This document shows positions 36,721-49,170 of a stretch of 64,000 bases of DNA, piece by piece. Numbering within the stretch: position 1 is the first letter of the stretch; each line of letters begins with the position of its first letter. Source of the DNA: Datnioides undecimradiatus (taxonomy: Eukaryota; Chordata; Actinopteri; Lobotiformes; Datnioididae); NCBI GenBank assembly GCA_008933995.1, contig WARS01000026.1:2928501-2992500 (forward strand), given 5' to 3'. The notes beneath the pieces were generated by a model, which saw only the letters and a program-made list of their open reading frames with translations, was not told the DNA's origin and did no database searches. The position numbers and the translations under genes are program-made.

Positions 36721-39700
36721 CCATGCCCTTATAGAAAACATGTCCCTGTTTAAATCCTACTTTGGGTAAATATTTCACCTATCAGACAGCACAGCCAAGA
36801 ACAGTCGAGGTTATTAAGAACAAAGGCTGCATAATTGTCCAAATTAATGTTTAAAAAAAAACAACAACAAAAAAACCCAAAACACGCCATCTCGTCATAA
36901 ATGATGACTGAATCTGGGGCACAAAGCTCCATGAGAACAAGATGACTCCTTTTACATTGTATACATGCAACCCAATGCAGAGCTGTAACAGAGACACTGC
37001 ACACAACTGATAATGAGACAGATATCTATGCATACATGTAGATTTTCCCTCATATAAACATAAAGGCTGGCACCGTAATTGCCAGTGATGCCATTACTTT
37101 CCATTTGCTTTCTAAATTCATCCTTGATTTGTGTGCTGCCATCCTGATTAAGACCTGAGACAGTTGCACTGCTCTGACACACAAAGCACACTGTGCACAC
37201 TCTTAAATTAAACATTAAGCTTTGCTGGTCAGTAGGAAAGCAAGTCATCAAGCATTAAGCACACATATTAATTTTCAAAGAACCGGTGGTAATGGGACAG
37301 TGACACTAACTTACCGAAAGCTGACAGGACATCCATATTAAAATTAGATCTTAACCACAGTCAACGAAAAATCCCAGTTTTCTAGACACATTTTAAACAT
37401 GCAGACACCCTGGTATAGAAAATGTACAGTATCACTGAATGAAATATCTGACATGACGTCACGTGCCAGTCCATGTCTAAAGACAAAACCACTGACAGAG
37501 TATTTCAATTTCATGGGGAACAGTGTGCTAGTCGTGATAAGGCTGATGACACATGCAAGACAAACACTGCAGATTTGTGGAAACTCTATGGAGCAATTGG
37601 CAAAGCTTTGGGTTTGCCGTAGTCAGTTTGACATGAGAAAAGTACAAAAAGAAAATTTCAATATGGAAAATTAGAATTACACACCTAAATCTTGACCCTT
37701 TGATATTCAGCTATTTGATGCTATTTGGATTGTGTCCAATTTCATAATTATATTTCAGCAATTAAAAAGTATCTTTACCAGAGCCAAAGTGGCGTCTTAT
37801 TATAGTCACAGCTACCCTAACAAACAACAGTGGCTCAGTCAGAGGACCTGGCAGCCAGGAGGCATTATGAGGGTTACGATGCTTAAAACTAATGCTATGA
37901 CTCACAATCAACCAACAAAATCTATTCATTTCTGTCAATTACTTAATTAAGCCTGTGATTAACTCGACAAAGCTAAAAAAAAATAACCTAACAAACACCC
38001 ATCACACAAACCCATCTTAAAATTGTTTGCATAGTCTGTTCAACAGCTACTATCCTAACCAGCGTATGCACAGCGACTATACTAAGAAGTCGTATTATAA
38101 TCTGATAATCAAAGACTCATAATAACATGACTGATTAAAACTGGGAGTGGTAAACTTAACAACAACCTACTCTTGGTTTATACTGGTGTCTTATACTTGT
38201 GACTGAAAATAAAGCTGAATGTTCATTAAAAATGAATCTAGCTGCAATTATTTGGACTGTAGTTTGCAAAACTGATGTGATTAGCAGTTTTTTTAGAGAA
38301 TGGATATTTTTAACTCATTTTTCTAATTTTAATGTTTGCAGGAGTCTGTGCCAAACAAAGATAATCTGTTAAGCCTGTAGTATATTATGTTCAGGCCAGG
38401 ACATGTCTACAGTCTGCAAACATCACGAATGCTACAGTAAGCCAAACCTCGTGTGATTTTACTTAAAATTCTTAGGTTGTTGTTCATCCCTACCTGAAAT
38501 GAGATTTTTCCATCTGCAAAGCAGCCCTGCATTACATGATACGACATGGTAAATTTCTTTATCTGCCCATGTCCATGAGGGTCTACACGAACCTTCCACA
38601 TGCAGCTGAAAATTTATGGCTGCACAAACTGTGAGCACTGACCGCACACATGTGTGAACAAGTCCACCTCTGCTGACACCCAGTGCAGTATAAGTATAGT
38701 AGTGCATGTGTGTCTGCTGTCCCTTATATCTGTTAGTGAGTAACCATCTCATTGTGAATTTAACTGTGATTACAGACTATTCGAAGTAAATGACAGTGTA
38801 AGGTGAAACATCTGCACAGTAAATCAAAAACAACAGTGCACTGTGCTAAAAACAAAAATGTTACTGGAAGCTGAAAGCTTGCTCATACAGATCATGTCCC
38901 AGTGAATTTAAGAACTGCTAACTAATAATAGAGGTTTTCTATATTAAACGCACTGTCGTCACACAATTCGAGAGATGAGTGGGAACCCAGCTGGTACAGA
39001 AGCACATGCTCTGTCATTTTTTTCTGTACAAATGATGTGAAAATGGCCCATTATAGCAAGGAACAAAGAGGATAGGCCCCATGTTAGAGCCAACCCCTCA
39101 CTGATGCCCTGGTGACTCGGCCAGCCACTCTCCCAAGGCCTACTCCTTGATTAAATGCATAATCCACTACTCCCCATCCCCAATGATTTAGTGTGCCTTT
39201 AAATCAGCTTGCGCACACATAAAAACCTCAAATAAAAATCACCAAGAAAAACCATTGCACTCTAACTGTTCTATTAAAATGATACCCAGCCCAGCCTTTC
39301 TTCTCTGCAATACCGTTTATTCCACATGAATGCATATCTTCATTTTTTTCATAGGTATGCATATAAAATATTTAAAGTTTAAAATGTCACCGTTGAAACA
39401 TCAAATGCAGGAGTCTCTCATTAATCAGCAAGGATGGAGGTTCTCTTTTAAGGTTATAACCCTTTGAAAGAGCAAAAATTACATTTTTGACCTTGAAGAT
39501 GAGACAAACTCATAAACGTAAAATAATTTGCAGTTTAAAGGGGAAAGAGATATCGGTTACCTCAGCCAGCAGTGCTCTGGGTTGTCGGGGGGGGAGACCA
39601 AACAAGTCTCATTTTCATATTTACATCCAAGCTGTTGAGATTAATTTGAAATCACATCAAGAAAAAAAAAAGAAACAAAACTCAGAGAAAACATCAAAAG

Positions 39701-40386
39701 GGGCAACTGTCAAACTTTCAAATCCATGGGGCCCTAGCTATCTCCCAACGTGTGAAACGCAGACTTTTTTCTTACAGTTTTATTAAATGGTGCATGACAT
39801 TTTCATTACTCAAGGAAATTAAATTGACTAATTTTCTTACAAGCCCTGTACGTCTGCTATTTTAGGGAGGTGCACAGAAGAGAGCAATTGTTTCAACACC
39901 TACACAAAAGAAATGCAAACGTGGCTGTGCTCTCAGAAGAAAAGTGATTTCAAAGCCTTATGGGAAATTTGTTCTTTAATGGGGGAATTTAGGGTTTTGA
40001 TCTTATTCCTAAAACTGGGTTTTGATCTCATGTCGACATGCTGATTCCTGTTAATTCACGTCAACAGAACATACAGAGCATTTACAGTAAAAATTAGAGC
40101 CTCCATTTCTCAATAGTTTTAGTACATCCGAAACTGAGTACAGCAGTAGACTGTTTATGTTTTTACATTTACCATTATTAACACAGATTCCAAAAAGGGA
40201 AAATAAACATTTATAAAGTGTCACACTTCAAATATCCATCTTTATGCTTCTTCTCCAGCTTAACTTGTGCCATTAAAGTTGGGGAAACTAAAGATCAGTC
40301 CACTGTTTCTCTCTCTGAGTGGCAAGTATATCTTGGTCCAAACAGGTGCACTTGTTTCAGCACTATTAGGGAGACGGTCCACGAGT
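36721..40386. other. Non-coding spacer, possible conserved segment at 39080-39310
   Basis: No genes are recognised. An overlapping CRE/E-box sits at 37454-37465. The stretch at 39080-39310 (TTGATTAAATGCATAATCC, CAATGATTTAGTGTGCC) is repeat-free and may be a conserved element. The rest is AT-rich. Confidence 0.4.
37454..37465. promoter_or_regulatory. Overlapping CRE (TGACGTCA) and E-box (CACGTG)
   Basis: The 12-mer TGACGTCACGTG fuses a full palindromic CREB/ATF site with a palindromic bHLH-ZIP E-box (USF/TFE/CLOCK class), sharing CA. Both contain CpG, which is scarce in this window. It is a motif match only. Confidence 0.35.
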
Positions 40387-40402
40387 AAAAAAAAAAAAAA
40401 AA
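40387..40402 (+). repeat. (A)16 homopolymer
   Basis: Sixteen A residues lie within overlapping chance frames on both strands (40260-40667). The run encodes Lys repeats on the plus strand and Phe repeats on the minus strand, which argues against either frame being a gene. Confidence 0.85.
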
Positions 40403-43400
40403 GGCTTGCTACAGAAAGAGTGAGGCTTTGCTCAGACACTGTGAGGACGTCTGAGGAAAATATGGAGTCAGCCAGGACCTCGACATTGCCCCTCCTCTGG
40501 AGATGAAAAGGCTGATTACCTTCACCTCTCAGGGGTGTAAGCCACATGGCTGACAACATCATTGGAAAATAGACTACTGAGCTCCTTTGGGCCCTATAAC
40601 AGCTTACATTTAATGTGGGGGGAAAATTCACACTAAAAAGGAGGTGACACCACAGCCATACTCTCATATTGTTGAATACATTATGAGGGAAACCACTTAT
40701 TTCTTGTTGTTGGTTGTGAAGCAGTAATGGGTGAAAAAGGATAAAAAAAAAAATACTGTGTAGAAAATGAACTGGCTGGTGTTGTGGGAGTTAAAAAGGA
40801 TAGTCTGAATAACACATATGGTTCTCAGTTACCAGTGACAAGCTGCATTCCTGTGTAAAATGTTCAACAGTGTACGTATAGAAACAAAATAATGTATCAC
40901 ATGCTAGGAAATTTCTGGAATACTTTTGCGTAGACGCTGTGGTTGACTCACAATTCAATTTACAGCTCCAACCGTGCACTGAAATTACCTGTATAATGTA
41001 CCTCTGAAAGCTTCCAAAAAGACACCTGTGATAAAAATTAAAAACACTTTTGCTCAATAAGGAACACAACAGTTGTGCAGTAGTCAATGCAAAGAAGTTG
41101 AAGCTGTGAGAATAGCCTAAACTAAATAAGTAATTGTTTTCTTTAAGTCCTCCACAGTGTATCAGTGGCACATTTTGAGTGCCACTGGATAAAAAATAGC
41201 AATTCCAAAATGATATCCCACTAATCCTTTGATGAATAAGCTGGAACCCTCTGTATGACCTCTGTGTTCGTCAACAGCAACCACAATTTAGTGGCTGCCT
41301 GAACTCTATTTCAAAGGTTACTGAATTAACTTAAAATTACTTACAATGCTATTAAAATGCTGAGCTCTTTTGTTGTGGCTGTAAATTAATTTAAAACCTC
41401 AGCGATTTGAAATATTCTGAGACATGTCAAGCTGGGAGGAGGGGGTGTAGGGAAGAAAAGAATGGCAGAAGTGAGGCTTTCTCAATGCTTTTGGCTTGCC
41501 AAACGCTCGTCTTGAATGATGAGAAAAAGAAATTGGGCTTAACTAGAAACATATGGTATTCCGCTGGAGAGGAAGCCTTCGTAAGAGGATCATGGCTGTG
41601 TAATAAACAGAGACAGGAAAAGGGCACGTGTGGCGGTTTGGGTGGATGAGGAGTTTTTCTAAGGCAAGATGGAGCCAAAGTCTTTTTTGAAAGAAGTCGT
41701 GGTGGCTCACTCAACCTCTCAGGACACTGAAATGTAGTAGCTGCAGAATACAGCAAGAGAGTAAGAACGTGTACAAATGCTAACACTCACTCACACAAAC
41801 TTCAGGAAAGTGAATGACAGAAGTTCAGAAGAGAGCTTCTCGCAACGCCATATTTCTTATTTGCCCTTTACGTCTGTAATTATTGCTATCAGACTGGATG
41901 CCCTTGTTGTACCCTGTGTAATTTTGTAATTATAATTAAGATTTTTTTGTCTCTTGTATCTGTGCTATTCTTATGCTATTCTTGAAATGATTCCTGGAAG
42001 GAAATGTGTCCAAGTTTAATAAGTGAAAGTCTAGACAAAGCCTCGTACTGGACCTTTTTGTTGGATATATGTGTATATATATATATGATTTTTAGTAAAT
42101 AATATTTTTCTACTGTTATTAGATCTAAAATTACATTTTCTAAAAATTTAATTTCATAAGAATCACAAAACTCTATCCCTGAGCTTTTTACAACAAACTT
42201 TCATAGGTAAGGTAGTAGCCGGGATCTCTTTTCGGCTTTTAGCGTGCTGGTGTCTGTATGTGCTCTGCACTGGGGCATATGTCTGTGCTGTAATCATAAC
42301 AACAATCTTTTACAGATTGCCCATAATTAGAAAAGCTCCTCTCCAAACCAGCTCCATGTTAAGAGCATGATTGCAGCCAAATTGAGCAGTAATTTGTACG
42401 ATGTGGACGTGGGTGCTGTGTGAGGGGAGAAGTCTGATGGTTTAATGCCACTTTTATCTGGCCTGGTTAGCCTGCCTCACTCAATCTAAACACATGGACC
42501 TTTGGATACAGACTGGGGCCTCTGTGTTGCATCATGGTGAAACAGACATCAAGCTGATTAAGAAAAAAAAAAAAAACGAGGAAAAAGGCAGAACCAGTAT
42601 ACAGATTTTCTGTCCTAAATAACCCCAAGAGACCCATCATGGATGCTAATGGAATCACTTGCCCTACTATTATACAAAACCTAAACATCACCTGGCTTTC
42701 TGTGTGTGAAGAACAGATGTACTCATTATTATTCCACAAAGCTTATCAAGGCCATGCTACTGAGAAGTCCAATAAACACTGTCCTGTTACTGTACCACAG
42801 ACAGCATTTATTCTCTGCTGTGATGTTCATACTTAGCAATGTCTTTTTGAACCTGGACAAGAACTGTGCAACTTTATGGTGACCTCTGATATAGTTTGAT
42901 TTCAACTTTTCACAGTGGCTTGTTGGAGAGGACGCCGCATCAAGATTTATTCAAGCCTTTCCTTTCTCTTCTGCTGCATGATCCTTGATAAAATAGAGAT
43001 TGCATTTTTTTTGTTGGAGTTCTTTGTTTTGATGACCAAAACACTACAGGGGACAACAATATCAACAATATAACCGTTAGCTACACTGGAAAGGTGCTAC
43101 AATGTACAATATATATGCTAACAGATGCTAAGGATGGTAACATTTCTGTCCATACACTGTCACTATCAGGTCTACAGTTACCATTTAACCAGCTGGGTTG
43201 GAGGTCCTGTTTTTAGCTAAAGCAATTGTGTTGCCCTAGCATAGGTACACAGAAAGGAAACAATTTAAGCCTATCAGTGGTAAAAACGATAACTTTTAGT
43301 AGGCTTACACTGAGAGGGCGAAAACTACCTGATGTTGTACATTGCGCCTGTTTCCTGACTAATGGCTCACTCAATAGTGGATGAGTTTAACTCCAAAACA

Positions 43401-43849
43401 TGGGAAAATACAGTGTAGTTTGAAAAATACCAAAGTTTTCCTTAAAGTCCCATTTTTAGGGAAAACATTTTGTTGAGTTGTTGTTATGCATCTATAGAGT
43501 CCTTGTCATAGCTTCATAGGTACCGCAATAAACTGTATAAAGTAACCATCGTGTGCAGTTCAGCTGCAGGGATTCGGTGGTAGATTTTCTGGCAGTAAAT
43601 GTTTCTTGATACCATTTGTGATGATATTTCAAGAGCTTTTATACATTAATGGTGCTACCCTGCAGTTTTGCTAAACAGTGTTCGCAAATTTTGACCTTTG
43701 GCAGTCATCATCTTCATCTTTCAGGATAGTGTGACTCTTTTCTGGTGAAAATACAATGTTTTAGTCTTTTTAAGTAATTTTTTTTCTTTTTTAACGCATT
43801 TTCTGTACCCACATATTTTGAGGTATCTTCAAATTTTTAGTTCGCAGCC
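40403..43849. other. Non-coding spacer
   Basis: No exon is recognised. A TA/TG repeat lies at 42065-42086 and an A run near 42561-42575. The 126-codon (40791-41171) and 119-codon (41427-41786) minus-strand frames show no domain, start context or splice signals. Confidence 0.5.
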
Positions 43850-44230
43850 AAATCCAATACTGACTCAAGTGACATCACTTAAGGGAATTAATGACACTTT
43901 GAGCAGCTCCATCCAGGGCCACTAAGTGCTTTGTACAACACTGACAAACACTGAATAACTTTGTTAGAAACTACAAAGCTCTTAGTGAATTGGCATTATA
44001 CAAAACATCCATAGACAGAGTGGAAAGGCAGGCCAGTTGATCAGCTAAGGTATGAGAGAATGTCTATTTCACCCACCATAATTACTGCTGCCAATCCAAA
44101 GTGATTTTATAATTCCAAAATCCTGACACTTCACAAAGACTCTATAATTGCATTAGGATGGCCTTTCACACTTCAAAGGTCTATTAATTATTTTTCCCAG
44201 GACCTGTCCTGAAATATATCTCTTTTTTTT
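43850..44230. promoter_or_regulatory. Possible conserved non-coding element
   Basis: Repeat-free AT-rich block with AAGTGACATCACTT (an inverted repeat at 43867-43880 with NKX2-like CAAGTG), GGGAATTAATGACAC, CCATAATTACTGC and TCTATTAATTATT. All frames carry stops. It is called on texture alone. Confidence 0.33.
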
Positions 44231-46579
44231 TCCTGAAAGCCACCTCGTGAGAAGATGTGGAATTTTTCATGAAAACATGAAAAATATCCACTTGAGATGG
44301 CAACTTACTCTCTTCTCCTTTCTGTCCTCAAAACATCCCAGAATAGAGCAAAGATGTGGTGCTAAATACACAGTGAAGCTTAAAGAATTTCAGAAATGGT
44401 TTGAGAGAGGATACCTTCAAGTCCAAGAGGCAGACTCAAGAGGAGTAAAGGTCAAAACAAGTGTAGTATGAAACCTCATAGCATGAGTGAAAACACATTT
44501 GGCACAACTGTTCTGGTGCCTTCTCTGACAATAACACTTAATGTACATGTACTGAAAAATTACATTAGTTAAAGGGTTGCAGAGTTACATTAGCACACAG
44601 CTGTGTCATGACAAACTACTTAAGATTTTTGTCTCTCTGAGTCTCTTGGCCATAAATGTCCACATCACTTTGGAGAATCACGTGGTAAGGAAACAGTTAA
44701 GAACCACATTTTAGGCAAGCAAACAAGGTACATCCACTCAGTGTTCATGATAGACATTTAATAACATGTTTTCAGAGTCAAGGGGATGTATGGTATAATT
44801 GCCAATGAGAGACAATACAGACAGGCAGAGGCTCAAGCTGATAGTTACTGCTATCTGTCTAGTGACTCCCAGGTAGTTACCACCTAAGCTGTACAACTGA
44901 CAAGTGGTTAGCCACCAATCTAAACACTGGTTGCCCAGATGATAAAAGCTGTTGGAAAGCAACAAGTACACCAGACTAGTAGTTAGTATTATTATACTGC
45001 AAAGAAGTTTCTCCAAACGTTTTATGATGGTGCAGTCTGAAACTTTCTGAAGAAAATCTTATAATAAATGTAGCTAGCACAGCTAGCATAGTTGCTAATG
45101 CTCACACTATACAGACTGTACACCAGACACTATAGACCAGACAGCCATCACACAAAATCTTTATTTTGTTTTTCTGAGGAACACTCTGCATGCAGAAATA
45201 CTTGTCTTTAAACCATCACATCAATATAACTACTCAAACATAAAATACAATACAAACATAGTTTTCAAGTCCTTTGCTGAGTAAACTCCAGTGTTTATCA
45301 CTGGAGTGAATCTGTCTGTTTGCCTCTTCACAGTAAAAGGCTCTCTTGTCATGACTTGACCATTTTAGCTCCTGTGGCAATAATACATAAATGTCATATC
45401 ACTGCCACTGGGTAATAAATAAAAAACTGAAATACTGTTTTAATGTGGCTTTTTTGAGCTGAATGTTTGTCACGGTATGTGCTGAGTGGTCGTTGTGACG
45501 GTTAAAGCCTTTATTTTGCACATTTAGACATGTGGTAGCATCAGTCAACAGCAGATGCAAATTCTCTTTTTGAAAGTATTTTACCCTTCAGGTGTTTATG
45601 AGCAAAGACCTACAACACAGCATCCATTCACAGAACTGGAAGACTAATGACATCATTCTGAAATAAAGTTCGTTAGCATATTGCTTTCTAGTCGAGTGAC
45701 AGCTTCAGATCTGCTCACTTAAGAAAATTGATGAGATCCATTGCCAAAACAGTGCCCTTGACAGACATTGAAATGATGGCAAGCGTTAAGTTTTATGCGA
45801 TGTAGTTGACTCCAACAAAACCATACTACAAGCTCTGATCAACTAGTCAACCCATATGGCGTCGACAGAAACTGCCTGAATCTCTCACATGCACAAAGAC
45901 ATATTCAGTTTTAAATACAGTCTGTCTTCATCTAAAAAGCAAGAGTATTGTGCCAAAAGTTGGTTGTCCATATACTCCCAAGAAGCGTCACAAATCTGCA
46001 TCCGTTTATTTGGTTCAAAACTTCAGCTGCCTGATTGTTTTTGATACACAAGTGCCACACATTTGGGACTCAAGAGGAAGAAGGAGTGGCAAAACAGTAT
46101 TTAAACAAACAGACAAACATAAAATATTTCTGGAAGATGCTAAAATCCCTGCAGAGCACCAAAAGCATGGGGCTTAAAGATTTACTGCAGTCCTCTTATC
46201 TGTCATTACTGACGAGTGTGAAAGAGAGGCAGACATATTCTACTTTTTGCATTTCTGTTCTGATCCCAGTCCAACTCTATTAAACATTTGTTTCAGAGGA
46301 TGCGTCAACTTCATTCTCAGAGCACTGCTTGGATTTGGAAAAAAAAAAGAAAGAAAAACTCTCTCAGAAATTAAGTTCTTTAAGACCATCTTTCCCCTCT
46401 TCTGTTCTTAATAAGAGATCTGTTTCTTTTTGTTGTTTTTTTCTCATAAAGCTGTGCAATGTATGAAAGCCCTGGAATGAAAGCCAGTACAATAGCATTA
46501 TGGAACAAAGGCAGGAAGGAGATTGAGGGGAAAAACAGGGGGAAAATGGCATCATCTCTAAACTTAATGAAACAGCATC
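44231..46579. other. Non-coding spacer
   Basis: AT-rich DNA with several unsupported short frames. A 9-bp perfect hairpin (ACTCCAGTG / CACTGGAGT, loop TTTAT) lies at 45285-45307. No gene is recognised. Confidence 0.5.
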
Positions 46580-46775
46580 CTTTCATTTTTTCTAGTAATT
46601 ATAATAAAGATGGAAAAACATAATAAACGTCTCCCTGCCCCCACCTGCTAACAGTAATTATAATAGACTCAACAATAAATGGTAAAGCAGCACAGAGCTG
46701 CATCTTGGGAATTCTCAGGAGTCTGTGGATTAGCTTGAAAAGCCTGAATGATTAAAATACACTAATTAAAATTTT
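46580..46775. promoter_or_regulatory. Possible conserved non-coding element with duplicated homeodomain motif
   Basis: The 13-mer AGTAATTATAATA occurs twice in direct orientation (46594-46606 and 46653-46665), 59 bases apart. Each copy carries a TAATTA core. Downstream are GATTAAAATACACTAATTAAAATT phrases. A paired-class or Antp-class homeodomain enhancer is plausible, as is chance in AT-rich DNA. Confidence 0.35.
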
Positions 46776-48779
46776 GTGTTCCTTGGTAACTCGTCTTCCA
46801 GGGCCCCTTGTGCTGGCAAAATGGGAATAAATGCGACAAAAGCAAATACTCTTTTGGACCTGAATAAATAAACAAGTCTAATCAACTTAGTGTTTTTACA
46901 GAGCGAGTTACATACAAACTTCCTTGATGACCTTTCCTCACACTCGTTCTTTGCATCCACCAAGACAATAGCAAGAATATTTTGACTGTTATCCTAATCA
47001 ACAACACAAACACTAGCTGCTTGTTCTGCCTCAGGAAGACATTCAAGCTGCAAACTTTATGTTAGATGATACAGTACTGCTGTTAATATAGCCTGGACAC
47101 AACCCAGAATATGTTACACATTACTGTTTGAGGCGATGAAATACATTATACATTTTAAAAGTTTCTACACAGTGCCTGGTATTTACCACAGGTGTGATGA
47201 ATAAGGCAAGTGCAAGCTTGTTTCAAACTCTGAGGTGGAGTTAATCTATAGTTAAAAGATCAGACAGGGAAGGATCAAAGCACTGGAGGCTGCAGTTACA
47301 ATCAAATAGCTGGCATGTGATCTACACAGGAGCTAATATCACTCCTCTTGCATTTATTAGGTAATGTTCTAAAAACAGGCAAAATGAGATCAGAAAGCTG
47401 TGTGGGTTTTTTTTTTTTAAATCAAACATGTTTTTATCTCATGAGAAATAGTGCCTCCGCTGAAGCTCTCCCCATGGTCTCCCTCCACAGAGAGTGTACA
47501 CTGAATCCTCTTATATTATGCTGTCTTTGCAAATAATGTCAAACTGTAGTTTAAAGTCAGCAGGGACAATAACGTGATATGAAAAAGAAATTCCCCACCT
47601 TACTGTAGTCTCCCCCTCTTGTGTACCACAAATGAGGCAAATCGGTGCCATGGCAGCACCAGTAAAAATCAAAAAGACACATGGAAAATGAATGTACTGA
47701 CCATATGCTAGGCTATTGATTTTGTGGGTGCCAGTGGGCATCAAATAATAAATAAACTTGTTTTCACTACTTTAGAAAAAAAAACAATTACTGGCACACA
47801 CACACAAACACACAAGTTAATAAAAATGTACACTGCTGCAAGGCTGCTCTTTGTAATAACAGTAAAGAAGACATCATGGCTCTAGATCTGTCAGTCTGTC
47901 ACTTGGGCTTTGGTTGCTGTGAACTCTGTCTGGTCAGTGGGACGTGGCCCCTTTATGCCAGGGCGTCAAAATAGAGCTGTGTTCAAAAACGCTGTAATCC
48001 CTGCCGGTATTACCGACGAGGCTAAAAAGATTCAAAAAGCCTGCTTACAAATTTAATTACCTTTGCAGTTAACCAGAGCTTAGCAGCCAATGACCTGATA
48101 TTTCCACTGAAGACTAGCTAAGGGGGATGGATTGGAGACGGACGCGCCGAGTGGGCCACAGAGACTGGCAAGCGTGGCAATCCAGGGCGGCTCAGAGGCA
48201 TCCGGTGGGCATACTCAGTGCCAGCCAGGGCAACAACAGCACACATGTGGCCCTATCTTCTGCTGGAGTGCAAATTAGATACAGTTGATTAAAATATTGA
48301 GTCATTTCACAGTCACTGTTGGGGGAATAAAAGGAGTGCAAGTACTGAAAATGTGCCGTGGTGTGTCTGTGTGAGCGTGTTTGTATGTATGAGACAGAGA
48401 CTGAGACAGAGAAGGGGGGGGGGGGCGGGGGCTGTGGGAGGGAGCAAGACCAAAATCCGAACAATGAACACATTTCTCATTTATATAGATTCCCTTTGAC
48501 AAATATGCCCTTTCCCAAAGGACAACTTTGAAACACCTCTGCTTGCAATAGAAGAGGAATCTCAGCAATCAATCAGTTCACAACAGTATAACAAGTGCTG
48601 GGAAAAGCAGCATGGAGCGTTGTATACTTGTGTTCATGAGCAACTTGTTCTGCAGGCACCGTTTAACACCCGTGACACCCCCCCATCCCCCGATGTTTTT
48701 TTAGGAAAAAAAATGAAACTCTTTGTTCACCAAAAAAAAAAAGTAAATATGACTTGTGGTATAAAAACTTCTGCCTCGC
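46776..48779. other. Non-coding spacer, possible conserved segment at 47960-48120
   Basis: The segment at 47960-48120 (CGCTGTAATCCCTGCCGGTATTACCG, ACAAATTTAATTACC) looks constrained. It is followed by a moderately GC-rich part to 48250 with no supported exon. A G-rich run lies at 48414-48431. Confidence 0.4.
48414..48431 (+). repeat. G-rich homopolymer tract
   Basis: Twelve G, one C, then five G. Possible quadruplex-forming and error-prone sequence. Confidence 0.85.
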
Positions 48780-49060
48780 TGCAATATAACAAAAGAAAAT
48801 TAACACTTTGGGGTTGCCCTGGTAACCTAATTGCATCACAACACTGCACACAGGAGCCAAAGTAACTGAATTTTGATGAAAAGGCGGTGATAATTTACGG
48901 CATTGAGAAATTAGTTGCCGTGGCGACGCGTTAATTACATCTCAAATTAACAATGCAAGTGTAGTGAAATTAAATATAAATCATATTTTCTGCATAAATT
49001 ACAGGGGTTGATTAGTGCGGGCGCCAGGAGAGAGAGGTTGAGATTCCAAGGGCCTGTCAC
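48780..49060. promoter_or_regulatory. Candidate ultraconserved-type enhancer with two RFX X-boxes
   Basis: Two palindromic X-box motifs lie on the plus strand: GTTGCC-CT-GGTAAC at 48813-48826 and GTTGCC-GT-GGCGAC at 48914-48927, with starts 101 bp apart. Each has both half sites and the two-base spacer preferred by RFX-family winged-helix factors; the right half of the second differs from GGCAAC at one base. Between and after them are GTGATAATTTACGGC, GCGTTAATTACATC, AATTAACAATGC (SOX-like ACAAT) and TAAATATAAATCATATTTTC. The region is free of simple repeats and retains CpG. RFX1-4 and RFX6 regulate ciliary and neural enhancers, so a neural or ciliated-cell role is an inference. Confidence 0.5.
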
Positions 49061-49170
49061 ATCCCCCTCCTCCTCCCTCCCTTACTCCCCTTCTCTCTCT
49101 CTCATTCTCTCCCTCTGTCTTTCCCTCCTCCTATCCCTCAATGCCACCCCCCTGCCCACCCCCATCCTGA
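49061..49170. repeat. Pyrimidine-rich low-complexity tract
   Basis: CTCC, CCCTC and CTCT units over about 100 bases, ending in CCCACC repeats. Confidence 0.8.

Noticed and set aside
37305..37340. Minus-strand first coding exon (ATG GAT GTC ... followed by GTAAGT)
   Set aside because: Only about seven codons precede the donor-like site and no promoter signal is visible; chance is likely.
40260..40667. Longest open frame in the window (135 codons, minus)
   Set aside because: It contains a Phe run from an A16/T16 homopolymer, overlaps an open frame on the other strand, and has no recognisable domain or splice context.
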